Positions 1 to 9,223 are shown, counted from the first letter of the stretch. The stretch: DNA of 64,000 nucleotides from Acetivibrio cellulolyticus CD2 (GCF_000179595.2 NZ_JH556653.1:966959-1030958); one strand, 5' to 3'. Program-made: numbers and translations. Notes: generated by a model from the letters alone, not told the origin.

Positions 1-587
1 ATGTACATAAGTGATTCATCTTTAACACCAAGAAATTTTCTACTGGGAGGTATTAAACCAACTAGGTTGCGAAGCAAAATTTTACAGAGGAGATGCAAAA
101 CGTCAGTTAAACCCGTGAGCTATCGAACCTCATAGAAACACAAAAGAGGATACCAGTGATAATATCAGACGAAGCACATCTTTTATCAAGAGAAATGCTA
201 GAGGAAGTACGGTTTCTCTTAAACTTTAAGATGGATTCATACAATCCAATGAGTTTAATTCTAGCGGGACAGAGTGAACTTAGAGATGTTCTGAAAAAAC
301 AGATATATGAGGCAATATGCCAAAGGATAGATATACGTTATCACCTTACCCCTTACGATCGGCAACAAACCGGAGAATACATCAAAAAGCATCTTGAATA
401 TGCAGGAGAAACCAGGGATATATTTACCGAGAAGGCTATTGGCGAAATTTATGACTATTCTCATGGAGTAGCAAGGAAAATCAATAAAGTATGTATAGCC
501 TGCCTGATGCACGCAGCACAAAGGCAAACAAAGTTGATAGATGATCATGTAGTAAGGCTCATAATTGAAGATGAATTCAATTGGTAA
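1..587 (+). pseudogene. Transposon helper ATPase (ExeA/TniB-like AAA), frameshifted, 5' end outside window
   Basis: The longest open stretch (156-587) encodes the C-terminal two thirds of an AAA ATPase of the ExeA/TniB/IstB-like class that accompanies DDE transposases. It carries a Walker B-like IISDEAH, then a GQSELRD sensor segment and QRIDIRYHL. The missing part can be read upstream in other frames: ISDSSLTPRNF in the frame of position 1, then YWEVLNQLGCEAKFYRGDAK in the frame of 41, then ELSNLIETQKRIPVIISDEAH in the frame of 156. Two apparent one-base insertions (near 40 and 111-114) therefore break the gene, and a TGA at 116-118 closes the middle frame. No transposase is visible, since the left edge of the window cuts the element. 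I infer a dead transposon remnant; a sequencing error at two separate sites is the alternative. Confidence 0.8.
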
Positions 588-928
588 TTAATTACCCTGT
601 TCGGTGAAGTATCGGACAGGGTTAATGAGCAAAATATACGGACACAAAATTTGGGCAAAGAGCGGTCAAACAGACCGAGCAGCGACAAATAACCAAGCAC
701 AAAAGTATAAAATAAGATATAAATTATAAAGCTTATCCGCGTTTTAAAGAAATAATCAATGTAGAATGAAAATGCAATATATAAAATCAAAAATACAAAT
801 GATTTTAGTTTGTTTTTAAATACAAAATCCTTTTGTCCTATTATGTACTGGTATACAAATAATATCAATATGCATTCCAATATACTATTGTTTAGTTGGA
901 TAAAAATACCTGTCAAACTCACATCCAA
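545..928 (-). pseudogene. Truncated membrane sensor, probable kinase partner of the adjacent regulator
   Basis: The reading frame begins at 928 behind GGAGGTCTC and encodes about 90 residues with three or four hydrophobic segments (for example ILECILILFVYQYII, SFVFLILYIAFSFYIDYF and FIIYILFYTFVLGYLSLLG). After that it runs antisense into the transposon remnant and stops. It lies 18 bases downstream of the LuxR-type response regulator and in the same direction, the usual arrangement for a regulator-kinase pair. The N-terminal multi-pass membrane region resembles that of GHKL/AgrC-like kinases, but no catalytic domain remains. I infer that insertion of the mobile element cut off the kinase, with the junction somewhere near 640-670. 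Family assignment is weak because only the membrane part survives. Confidence 0.5.
595..621 (+). terminator. Hairpin after the ATPase remnant
   Basis: CCCTGTTCG at 595-603 pairs with CGGACAGGG at 613-621 with one wobble and a 9-base loop, directly after the ATPase stop codon. There is no strong T-run, so it may be a weak terminator or part of the transposon end. Confidence 0.4.
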
Positions 929-946
929 ATATTGAGACCTCCGTTA

Positions 947-1597
947 TTAAACAATGTGATTTTTTATTGCATAAACTGCAAGCTCTGTTCTATCATTCAA
1001 ACGTGTTTTTTCAAATATTCTGGTAATTATATTTGCTATTCTACCTTTGCTTAAGAAGACTTCTTTGGCAATATCGGTATTTGATTTTCCTTTAGCTATT
1101 AAGTCAATTATCTCCAGCTCTTTTGAAGTAAATGTAATGTTTTGTTTGACGCTTTCATGTTTGCAATCATTAGAATCAGTTGTACCAACATTTTTAGTTA
1201 ATATGGCAAGTGCATTTTTATGTATTACAGGTATTCCGGAGTATACACATTTAATTGCCAGTTTTAGCATCTCAGGGTTTATATCTTTCAAAATATACCC
1301 ATCAGCTCCGTATTCCAATGATTTTGATATATATTTCTGATCCTCAAAAGAGGTTAACATCATCACTTTTATGGAGTCAAACTTTTCTTTTATTAGCTTA
1401 ATACCTTCAAGACCATTATGTGATGGCATTATCACATCCATTAATACCACATCTGGCATATACTTACTACAGAGTTCAAAAGCTTCCAGACCATTTTGGG
1501 CAACTGAAACCACTTTAAAATCCGGTTCAAGCATAATTAAACTTTTAAGGCTTTCTCTCAAGATTTCCTGATCATCAGCAATTATTATGTTAATCAT
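947..1597 (-). CDS. NarL/LuxR-family response regulator
   Basis: This 216-residue protein has an N-terminal receiver domain (acidic pair near residue 10, phosphoacceptor in VVLMDVIMP, conserved T in MMLTSF, K in YILKDI) and a C-terminal LuxR-type helix-turn-helix (ELEIIDLIAKGKSNTDIAKEVFLS). Such proteins are phosphorylated by a HisKA_3 or GHKL kinase and bind DNA as dimers. I place the start at 1597 because GGGGGGAATTAAG sits right before that ATG; an in-frame ATG at 1612 overlaps the G-run and is less likely. Its downstream neighbour is the truncated membrane sensor, so it may now be an orphan. Two copies of the palindrome TATTAC-N4-GTAATA lie 110-160 bases upstream and could be its own operator (inference). 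Confidence 0.88.
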   Translation of the reverse strand: MINIIIADDQEILRESLKSLIMLEPDFKVVSVAQNGLEAFELCSKYMPDVVLMDVIMPSHNGLEGIKLIKEKFDSIKVMMLTSFEDQKYISKSLEYGADGYILKDINPEMLKLAIKCVYSGIPVIHKNALAILTKNVGTTDSNDCKHESVKQNITFTSKELEIIDLIAKGKSNTDIAKEVFLSKGRIANIITRIFEKTRLNDRTELAVYAIKNHIV

Positions 1598-1707
1598 CTT
1601 AATTCCCCCCATTAGAATACTATTATAAAATTGTTATTCGAAATAGAAGCCGTTTCCAAAGTTTTCTATAGTCTATTAAATTTTACATCATATTGAGATA
1701 ATTTTAA

Positions 1708-1757
1708 ATATTACCAAAGTAATAACATATTTTTCCAAAATATTACTTTGGTAATAT
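1708..1757. promoter_or_regulatory. Paired palindromic operator candidates TATTAC-N4-GTAATA
   Basis: TATTACCAAAGTAATA (1709-1724) and TATTACTTTGGTAATA (1741-1756) are each symmetric 6-4-6 palindromes, and they are also exact inverted copies of each other (17 bp including flanks). Their centres are 32 bp apart, about three helical turns. They sit between the 3' end of fabV and the response regulator. A dimeric regulator could bind both on one DNA face. A near copy lies upstream of fabV at 3224-3238. Confidence 0.5.
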
Positions 1758-1760
1758 AAA

Positions 1761-1815
1761 ACAAGTCTCCAGTAAAAACGGTATATGACCATGTTTATTG
1801 GAGACTTGTTTTTTT
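1761..1815. terminator. Terminator hairpin downstream of fabV
   Basis: ACAAGTCTCC (1761-1770) pairs perfectly with GGAGACTTGT (1800-1809) across a 29-base loop. A T-run follows on the plus strand (to 1815) and TTTTATATT follows on the minus strand. It is placed to terminate fabV transcription and may work in both directions. Confidence 0.6.
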
Positions 1816-1846
1816 GGGTATAAATAACATTTAGCTTATTAAAATT

Positions 1847-3034
1847 TTATTTAATACTTTCAACCATAACTTCTATATCCACATCTTCACTATATTCAAC
1901 AGCATCAAATCCAAATCCAAAAAGCTTAAAAAACTCTGTTCTATAGCCTTCTACATCAGAAATATCATTAATGTTATCATCATTTGCCTTATCCCATACT
2001 TTGGCTACTTCAGCTTGAACATCCTTTGCCATTTCCCAATCGTCCATGCAGATTCTCCCTTTACTATCCAGCTTCATATCACCTGAATATACTCTATCTT
2101 CAAGCATTCGGTACATCTGCTCTATGCAGCCCTCATGGGTATTTTTACTCTTCATTATTTTGAAAAGAATACTTACATAAAGTGAAATTACAGGTATAGC
2201 AGCACTGGCTTGTGTTACAACAGCTTTATTTATAGATACATATGCCTTGCCGCCAATATCTTTTAATTTATCAGTAATTTTATATGCTGTAGCCTCAAGA
2301 TCATCTTTTGCCCTTCCTATGGTTCCCTCTCTATAGACAGCATGTGTCATTTCAGGACCGACGTATGAATATGCCAATGTTATAGCATTTTCAGCCAAAA
2401 CATCAGCTTTTTTAAGCGCATCCATCCACATATCCCAGTCTTCCCCGCCCATCACAGCAACAGTCTGTCTGATTTCATCTTCATTAGCAGACTCAATAGT
2501 GATATTTTCAACTTTTCCAGTATGGAAATTCACTGTCTTTGAAGTATATGCAGGTCCTATTGGCTTAATAACAGAATTAAATATTTCTCCTGTATCCGGA
2601 TGAGTTCTCCTTGGTGATGCCAAACTGTAAATAACCAAATCAACCTTACCAAGGTCTTTTTTAATTAATTCAATAGTTTGCTGCTTAATTTCATTTGAGA
2701 AAGCGTCACCATTTATACTTTTAGCATATATCCCCTCTTCTTTTGCAATCTTCTCAAAAGCCGCTGAATTGTACCACCCTGCTGAAGCTGTTCTGTTTCC
2801 AGATGCAGGCTTTTCAAAAAACAGACCAATTGTAGCAGCACCACAGCCAAAGGCCGCCGCTATTCTTGATGATAGACCATATCCTGTTGAAGCACCTATA
2901 ACTAGTACTTTTTTTGCCCCATTAATTTTCTTTTGTTTTTTAACGTACTCCACTTGCTGTCTGACATTATATTCACAACCTACAGGATGTGATGTTGTAC
3001 AAATAAACCCACGGAATTTTGGTGTTATAATCAT
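1847..3034 (-). CDS. fabV: Trans-2-enoyl-CoA/ACP reductase (NADH), FabV/TER family
   Basis: FabV/TER enzymes reduce trans-2-enoyl thioesters with NADH, either in fatty acid synthesis or in crotonyl-CoA reduction during butyrate-type fermentation. The 395-residue length is typical (about 395-400). Visible marks are the N-terminal ITPKFRGFICTTSHPVGC, the nucleotide-binding GASTGYGL (about residues 47-54), the YSLASPRRT segment, VMGGEDW, and the catalytic Tyr-x8-Lys (Y234 and K243 in VYREGTIGRAK). I chose the start at 3034 because AAAGGA precedes it by a workable distance and family members begin with a similar short leader; an ATG at 3046 lies too close to the same AAAGGA. The gene stands alone with its own terminator. 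An extended -10 and an operator-like palindrome lie upstream. Confidence 0.93.
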   Translation of the reverse strand: MIITPKFRGFICTTSHPVGCEYNVRQQVEYVKKQKKINGAKKVLVIGASTGYGLSSRIAAAFGCGAATIGLFFEKPASGNRTASAGWYNSAAFEKIAKEEGIYAKSINGDAFSNEIKQQTIELIKKDLGKVDLVIYSLASPRRTHPDTGEIFNSVIKPIGPAYTSKTVNFHTGKVENITIESANEDEIRQTVAVMGGEDWDMWMDALKKADVLAENAITLAYSYVGPEMTHAVYREGTIGRAKDDLEATAYKITDKLKDIGGKAYVSINKAVVTQASAAIPVISLYVSILFKIMKSKNTHEGCIEQMYRMLEDRVYSGDMKLDSKGRICMDDWEMAKDVQAEVAKVWDKANDDNINDISDVEGYRTEFFKLFGFGFDAVEYSEDVDIEVMVESIK

Positions 3035-3343
3035 ATTAACTATCATTCCTTTCGCTGTGCGATCTATGCACAAAGTATTAATAAACTATCTAACTTATTT
3101 TTCAAGCAACCTCTATATTGTCATTGTATAATTTGCAATTACGCCTATCAGCACTATCTCAATACAAGTATTAACATTTTAGAGTTATTATAGCATATTA
3201 TATTATAAATTAAAACTAGATATTATAACTTGGTAATAATTATTTTAATTTCGATACATGAAAAAGAGGCCTTAAAGCAGAAAATAATAGAAGGTGGAAA
3301 AATAAATTTTCACACCTTCCATTATCTCTACAGAAAAACAAAA
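3035..3343. other. Intergenic region with fabV promoter elements
   Basis: On the minus strand an extended -10 TGCTATAAT lies with its hexamer at 3187-3192; no good -35 is visible. Just upstream of it, at 3224-3238, TATAAC-TTG-GTAATA resembles the paired palindromes at 1709-1756, with one base change and a shorter spacer. The left part (3284-3330) is the terminator of the EF-G fragment. No other gene was seen. Confidence 0.4.
3284..3330 (-). terminator. Terminator-like hairpin after the EF-G fragment
   Basis: ATAATAGAAGGTG and CACCTTCCATTAT pair with one mismatch around an A/T-rich loop, 15-60 bases beyond the stop codon of the EF-G fragment. On the minus strand the stem is followed by TTATTTTC. 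Confidence 0.5.
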
Positions 3344-4081
3344 CTATCGCGTTTTACCTAAAACACGTTCCTGGATGTTGTTAGGAACTTCTTCAAAGTG
3401 ACTGGTCTGCATGCTGAAATTTCCACGTCCCTGTGTTTTAGAACGAAGGGGTGTTGAGAAATCAAACATTTCAGAAAGCGGTACATTAGCTCTGATCATT
3501 TGACAGCCAGATCTCGCTTCTATTCCCTCTAGCCTGCCCCGTCTGATATTGATTTCGCCAATTCCTTCACCTGTGTATTCTTCCGGAACAGATACATCAA
3601 CTCTCATTATAGGTTCCAACAATATAGGCTCCGCCTTTCGACATGCCTCTTTAAATGCTATGGAACCAGCAGTCCTAAATGCCATTTCTGAGGAATCAAC
3701 TTCATGGTATGAACCATCTAATAGAGTAACCCTTATATCTACAACATTGTAGCCACCTAAAACTCCACAATTCAAAGCATCTCGAATACCGGATTCTATT
3801 GGACCTATGTATTCTTTTGGAATAGCCCCACCTGTAATTTTGGAAATAAACTCGAAACCACTTCCACGTTCCATGGGCTCAATTTCCAATACGCAGTGAG
3901 CATACTGCCCGCCTCCGCCAGTTTGTTTAACTAACTTACCTTCTGCTTTAGCTTTCTTACGAATGGTTTCCTTGTAGGCAACTTTAGGTTTACCAATATT
4001 AGCCTCAACATTAAACTCAGTCATCATACGGTCTACAATGACTTCCAAGTGAAGTTCACCCATTCCTTCAATGATAAATTG
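3344..4081 (-). pseudogene. 3' fragment of a translation elongation factor G gene
   Basis: The frame encodes only the last 245 or so residues of EF-G: the end of domain III ([18 protein letters not shown]) followed by domain IV ([36 protein letters not shown]) and domain V ([32 protein letters not shown]). About 450 residues including the whole GTPase domain are missing. The remaining codons have no frameshift and end in a normal stop with a terminator. Homology stops abruptly near 4081; the sequence beyond is unrelated and A/T-rich. GAAGGA touches the ATG at 4063 with no spacer, so translation from there is doubtful. It is distinct from the intact EF-G-like gene at 9224-11311. It could be a rearrangement scar, a recent partial duplication, or an assembly join. 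Confidence 0.75.
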
Positions 4082-4106
4082 TATATTATATATTTATCAT
4101 AGATAG

Positions 4107-4136
4107 AATCTCTGGGAGATTTTTTTATGTTATAAT
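4107..4136 (+). promoter_or_regulatory. Short terminator followed by an extended -10 promoter
   Basis: AATCTC-TGG-GAGATT (4107-4121) is followed by a T-run to 4126, giving a compact terminator that would insulate what follows. Immediately after it, TGTTATAAT (4128-4136) is an extended -10 element placed for a transcript start near 4143, 36 bases before the response regulator ATG. Confidence 0.5.
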
Positions 4137-4178
4137 AAATACCAATAATTTTACTCATTGAATAAGAGGAGGATTTAT

Positions 4179-4868
4179 ATGCCCCAAATCTTAATTGTTG
4201 AAGATGATGTTGCTCTCAGTAACGGTATTGTCCTTGCAATGAAAAAGGAAGGCTTCGAGTTTATTCAATGTTTTGACAAAAAGTCAGCAGAGAAAGAATT
4301 TGCCTGTCAGAAATTTGACCTTATTATATTGGACATAAACCTGCCCGATGGAAGTGGTCTCGACTTTTGCCAAATAGTACGCAATAGTTCAGATGTGCCT
4401 GTTATCTTTCTGACAGCAAACGATATGGAAATAGATGTTGTAACGGGCTTTGAAATAGGAGCAAATGACTATATTACCAAACCATTCAGCCTTGCAATTC
4501 TTCGGGCAAGAATATTGGCACAACTACGAAAACCCACTGAAAAAACGAAGAGTGGTAAATATACAGTAAATGGAATTTACTTTGATTTTGATGCTATGTT
4601 GTTTACAAAAAACGGCAAGGAGATTGAGCTGAGTAAGACTGAGCAAAAACTGCTCCGTATTCTGCTGGAAAATCGGGGAAACATTCTTACTCGTGATACC
4701 CTTATAGACAGAGTGTGGAGTGATGGGGCGGATTTTGTAAACGAAAATGCCCTCTCTGTCACAATTCGAAGGTTACGGAACAAACTCGAGGATGATCCGT
4801 CTCAACCTGTATATATTCAAACAGTATATGGCATGGGCTATACATGGAAGGTGAAATCAGATGTATAA
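4179..4868 (+). CDS. OmpR/PhoB-family response regulator (Bce/Van-like system)
   Basis: A 229-residue regulator with a receiver domain (EDD near residue 7, phosphoacceptor in LIILDINLP, FLTAND, DYITKPF) and a winged-helix output domain (LSKTEQKLLRILLENRGNIL ... SVTIRRLRNKLED ... VYGMGYTW). The start at 4179 follows GAGGAGG at an ideal distance; a TTG at 4158 is in frame but lies upstream of that site. The stop overlaps the kinase start by 8 bases. With the kinase and the ABC genes it forms a module of the type that senses cell-wall-active peptides or antibiotics and switches on the matching transporter. That role is inferred from gene order; the ligand is unknown. Confidence 0.92.
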   Translation: MPQILIVEDDVALSNGIVLAMKKEGFEFIQCFDKKSAEKEFACQKFDLIILDINLPDGSGLDFCQIVRNSSDVPVIFLTANDMEIDVVTGFEIGANDYITKPFSLAILRARILAQLRKPTEKTKSGKYTVNGIYFDFDAMLFTKNGKEIELSKTEQKLLRILLENRGNILTRDTLIDRVWSDGADFVNENALSVTIRRLRNKLEDDPSQPVYIQTVYGMGYTWKVKSDV

Positions 4869-5799
4869 TGTTGTATCGTATAATGGATTGCAAGCTGTTT
4901 TAATGATTTTGATTTTTGCAGCCGGAGTATTAATTGGTGCAACTGTCTTTGTAGTTATCAATCGTATTCGGTCACAAAGGCTGCTTAAGAGGTTGGAGAA
5001 GATCATTGACAACGTTACTTTAGGCAGTTTTAATGAGGAAACCTTCGATGAATCCATTCTGTCGGCACTTGAATCAAAGCTAAAACGAGAGTTTGGCATC
5101 TTAAGCAGCAACCAAAAAGCACTTTTTGAAGAGCGAAATAAGATCAAGACGCTCATATCAGATATTTCTCACCAAACCAAGACTCCAATTTCGAATATTC
5201 TGCTATATATTAACCTGCTCTCGGAGGAAAGCTTGACTGAGGATCAAAAAAGGCTTGTCAGCGAGGTTGAAAGACAATCGGATAAATTGAGTTTTCTTAT
5301 TCAGTCACTGGTCAAAATGTCACGCATGGAAACGGGCATTATATCGGTAAAGCCTCAAAAATGTTCAGTCAAAAAGCTTATTGAGGAGTGCGCAGCAAAC
5401 CTTTCCCCAAAGGTGTCAGCAAAGCAGATTACTATAAGCCAAAGCTGTAATGATATTGAGGCTGTGTTTGACCATAAATGGACTTGTGAAGCAGTGATGA
5501 ATATTCTGGATAATGCCGTAAAATATACATCTGAAAGCGGTAAAGTAATAATTTCAGCAACTGCATATGAGATGTTTGTACGAATAGATATTTGTGATAA
5601 TGGAATGGGAATATCAGAAGATGAACAGGCAAAGATATTTCAAAGGTTTTACCGCTCGCCTCAGGTTCACAGTGAGGAGGGTGTTGGTATTGGATTGTAC
5701 CTCGCAAGAGAGATTATCTGTGCACAAGGAGGATACATTAAAGTAGACTCAAAGGTTGGAAGGGGTTCTACATTTTCTGTATTTCTTCCGCACGGTTAG
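4861..5799 (+). CDS. Membrane sensor histidine kinase (partner of 4179-4868)
   Basis: A 312-residue kinase with a single N-terminal transmembrane helix (about residues 12-34, LMILIFAAGVLIGATVFVVI) and no sizeable extracellular sensor domain. The dimerisation box is DISHQTKTPI with His104 as phosphoacceptor. The ATP-binding domain shows the N box NILDNAVKYT, the G1 box DNGMGI, an F box (IFQRFYR) and the G2 box GVGIGLYLAREI. Kinases with so little external domain usually rely on an associated ABC permease to sense the ligand, as in Bce-type systems. Here that permease gene carries an internal stop, so signalling may be impaired. The start overlaps the regulator stop by 8 bases, which suggests translational coupling. 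Confidence 0.9.
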   Translation: MYNVVSYNGLQAVLMILIFAAGVLIGATVFVVINRIRSQRLLKRLEKIIDNVTLGSFNEETFDESILSALESKLKREFGILSSNQKALFEERNKIKTLISDISHQTKTPISNILLYINLLSEESLTEDQKRLVSEVERQSDKLSFLIQSLVKMSRMETGIISVKPQKCSVKKLIEECAANLSPKVSAKQITISQSCNDIEAVFDHKWTCEAVMNILDNAVKYTSESGKVIISATAYEMFVRIDICDNGMGISEDEQAKIFQRFYRSPQVHSEEGVGIGLYLAREIICAQGGYIKVDSKVGRGSTFSVFLPHG

Positions 5800-5885
5800 A
5801 ATTGTGTCAAAACTGTTAGATTTCAGAAAGCTTCTCGAAAGATTGATGTACTAAACTTAAGATAATAAATACAGGAGGTGCTTTA

Positions 5886-6566
5886 ATGAGTATTCTGGAG
5901 ACAACAGATTTGAATAAATTTTATGGTACTGAACCAAATCTTGTACGAGCATTGGACAAAGTAAATTTGTCTATTGAACCTTGCGAATTTGTAGCAGTTG
6001 TAGGAACATCAGGCAGTGGAAAGTAAACACTTTTACATATGCTTGGAGGTCTTGACCGTCCAACAAGCGGCATAGTGAAGGTTGACGGGAAGGATATTTT
6101 TTCTTTAAAGGATGATGAGCTGACTATTTTTCGAAGACGGAAAATCGGATTCGTTTTTCAAAGCTATAATCTTGTGCCTGTGTTGAATGTGTATGAAAAC
6201 ATTGTACTTCCCATCGAGTTGGACGGTAATAAGGTGGATGGGGAATATATAGAAAAAATTGTAACAACCTTAGGACTTGAGAGCAAACTGAACAATCTGC
6301 CCAATCAGCTTTCGGGCGGACAGCAGCAGAGGGTTGCAATTGCAAGGGCAATAGCAACAAAACCTGCCATTGTTCTTGCAGATGAGCCTACAGGTAACTT
6401 AGACAGCAGAACAAGCCAGGATGTCTTAGGTCTTTTAAAGGTTACAGGTGAGAAATTCGGTCAAACCATTGTGATGATTACTCATAATGAAGAACTTGCA
6501 CAAATGGCTGACCGCATCATAAGAATTGAAGACGGCAGGATTTCAGGTGGTGATAGCAATGGTTAA
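5886..6566 (+). pseudogene. ABC transporter ATPase (LolD/BceA type) with an in-frame stop in the P-loop
   Basis: The frame starts at 5886 behind AGGAGG and reads MSILETTDLNKFYGTEPN. At 6024-6026 a TAA replaces the codon after GTSGSGK, exactly where the Walker A serine is expected; a single C-to-A change from TCA would explain it. The same frame continues to 6566 with every other ATPase landmark: FQSYNLVPVLNVYEN (Q-loop), [14 protein letters not shown] (signature), [12 protein letters not shown] (Walker B) and ITHNEELA (H-loop). The ATG at 6039 could restart translation but would give a protein without the P-loop, so it could not hydrolyse ATP. The gene overlaps the permease start by 8 bases. 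It is most likely a recent pseudogene; a base-call error is the main alternative. Confidence 0.85.
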
Positions 6567-9069
6567 GGTGTCAAACAGGAAGGCTGTCTCAAATCTTGCG
6601 CTAAAGAGTTACAAAGCAAACAGGTCCCGAAACTCTATTGCTATTTTGGCAATTATACTTACCACAATTTTGTTTACTACCCTTTTTACAATTGGAACAG
6701 GAATGATTGAGAGTATTGAGGAGAGCAGTATGCGCATGGCTGGCGGTTATGCACATGGTTCTTTTAAATACCTATCTCATGAGCAATATGAAAGACTTGC
6801 AAAACATCCTTTAATTAAAGAGGTTGGTTTGAGTATATATGCAGGTGAAGCAGTCAATGAAAAACTCCTGAAACGCTACACAGAAATCGATTATAACGAT
6901 AAAACAAGTGCAAAGCTTGGTTTTAACTTTCCTACAACAGGGAGACTACCCATGGCCAAGAATGAGATTTCAACAGATACTGTCACTTTGGATCTTCTTG
7001 GAGTTCCACACAAAATCGGGCAAAAGGTAACTTTGCTCTGTGATTTTAGGGATAGGACAGAAGAAAAAGAGTTTATACTTACCGGATACTACAAGGGTGA
7101 TCCAGCATTTTCGGCTGGAATTATAACGGTCTCAAAGGAATTTATTGAAGTAAACCTTGCGGGAAGAGGACAGCAATACTATAAAAATGGTGATAGTATT
7201 GGCTCCTGCCAGGCTCATGTACTCTTTAAAAACAGTCGCAATATTGATGCGAATATGATGATGGTTATTTCAGATAGCGGCTATAAAGTTGAGGGAAATG
7301 GTGAAAATGTAATTCAATATGGTGCAAACTGGGCTTATTTTTCTACAACTTCCGAAGGTAACCTTTCGGTCTGGTTTGCAATATTGATAGGTGCTTTGTT
7401 GATAGTGTTTACGGGATATTTGATAATCTAGGATATCCGATTTTATGGCCTTCTAAAGACTATAGGTACAACAAAAAAGCAAATAAAGAGAATACTTCTG
7501 GTACAAGCACTAAAAATGTCCGCAATAGGAATTCCAGCTGGTTTGGTATTTGGGTTTTTATTGGGAAAAATCCTGCTGCCTTTAATTTTAAAAGGTTCGA
7601 GTACAATCGTTGCAACAGTTTCTATTAATCCTGTTATTTTTATTGGCTCAGCAATATTTGCACTGTTTACTGTATATATCAGCTGTAGAAAACCTGCAAA
7701 AACAGCATCATATATTTCGCCTGTTGAAGCTGTAAAATACAACGGTGTGAGTAGTAATATTCATAGCAGATCGAACAGAGCAAAAAATGGAACTAATGGC
7801 GGTAAGCTACATAAAATGGCCTTTTCAAACCTTGGAAGAAACAAGAAGAGGACTTTTATTACAGTGGTTTCTATTTCTTTGAGTTTAGTTTTACTTAATA
7901 CAGTGTATACTCTTACAGGAAGTTTTAATATGGATAAGTTTGTCAGCAAATTTATCCATGTTGACTTTCAGGTTGCTCATGCTGCATATTACAAATATAA
8001 ATTTAGCGCCGAGACTCCAGTTTCGAAGACAATGATTTCTGCTATTGAAGGGCAGAAAAGCTTTGACAGAGGCGGGGTGATTTATAATATTCCTCAGATG
8101 ATGATTATATCAAAATATGATGGAAATGTTGAATACGAGGCTGGCAAAATACACTTACCTGATGGTTCTTCTTTTACTTCTGCAGATATTTATGCAATGG
8201 AGGATTTTGTACTTGAAAACCTTGAAATCGTGAAGGGAAGGTATGATAAAGAAAAATTCAGAACCGGAAAATTCCTGCTTCTTGGTCTAAACGATGATGA
8301 TAACGGAAATATCATGTATGATAAAGCTTTATATAAGATTGGAGAAAAGGTAAAGTTAAAAGCTTTTCAGGATGCTTCAAGTACGAACTTTGATGATGCA
8401 AAGGAATACGAGGTTATGGGGTATTACCGTATGCGACCTACAAATTGCAGCCGTTGTTATGGAACCGTTACGTTCGCCATGCCGCTTGAAGAATTACGTA
8501 CCTACGATAAAAATCCTATACCTATGACTTACATTTGCAATGCAAAGGCTGGTAAAGAGGATGAACTTGAAGCATTTATAAAGTCTTACACAGAATCTGT
8601 GGAGATTCAAATGTCGTACAATTCCCGTGAAACATATAAAAAGGAATTTGAAGATTTGCAAAATACGATACTTTCCGTAGGCGGAGTGCTTTGCCTGATA
8701 ATCGGAATTATAGGAATATTAAACTTTATAAACTCGGTATTCACAAGCATTATCACGCGGCGGAGGGAGTTTGCAATGATGGAAAGCGTGGGTATGACAA
8801 AGAGGCAGCTCAGAAAGATGATTATATATGAAGGCCTATATTGTGGTTTTTATACTATAGCTGTTTCATTCATCTTAACAATAATATTCACTTTAGGTGT
8901 TCTTTCGCAGCTTTCAAAAGCGGTTTGGTTTATGAGCTATAAGTTTGAATTACTGCCATTGCTTATTTCATATCCTGTATTGCTTATTTTATCGGCATTA
9001 ATTCCGTATCTGGCATTTATAGGAGTAGACAAACAGAGTGTTGTGGAACGACTGAGGATTGCAGAGTGA
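6559..9069 (+). pseudogene. FtsX-like ABC permease (BceB/YtrF type) with an in-frame stop
   Basis: Two open frames in the same register (6559-7431 and 7432-9069) together form one permease of about 836 codons. It has an N-terminal helix (IAILAIILTTILFTTLFTIG), a first extracytoplasmic domain, a first FtsX membrane core (WFAILIGALLIVFTGYLII ... DIRFYGLLKTIGTTKKQIKR), a large second extracytoplasmic domain, and a second core (VLCLIIGIIGILNFINSV ... MMESVGMTKRQLRKM). A TAG at 7429-7431 lies just before DIRFYGLLKTIG. In this family a short stretch of about ten residues normally precedes that motif, so I suspect a small deletion that left the stop. The start at 6559 overlaps the ATPase end and has GGTGGTG upstream. 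An intact protein cannot be made without readthrough. Confidence 0.82.
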
Positions 9070-9144
9070 TGTAAATTTTTTAGTAAAAACAAGGTAGAAC
9101 CCCTAGTACTAAATAAAAATCTTTCAGGCATTTAACTCCTTAGA

Positions 9145-9178
9145 TTTTAGGACATTTGCCTCGCAAATTCGTCAAATA
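9145..9178. repeat. Dispersed hairpin element, copy 1
   Basis: TTTTAGGACATTTGCCTCG followed by CAAATTCGTCAAATAA; ATTTGC pairs with GCAAAT. Close copies lie at 20087-20121 and 31382-31415. Each is directly followed, within 1-4 bases, by the terminator hairpin of a minus-strand gene. Confidence 0.6.
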
Positions 9179-9214
9179 AAAACGGGCTACTGTCCTAATG
9201 CAGTAACCCGTTTT
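9179..9214. terminator. Terminator of the EF-G-like gene
   Basis: AAAACGGGCTACTG (9179-9192) pairs with CAGTAACCCGTTTT (9201-9214) with one mismatch. On the minus strand the stem is followed by TTTTTATTTG, a good intrinsic terminator for the EF-G-like gene. It may also stop transcripts coming from the ABC permease. Confidence 0.8.
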
Positions 9215-9223
9215 GCATATCAA

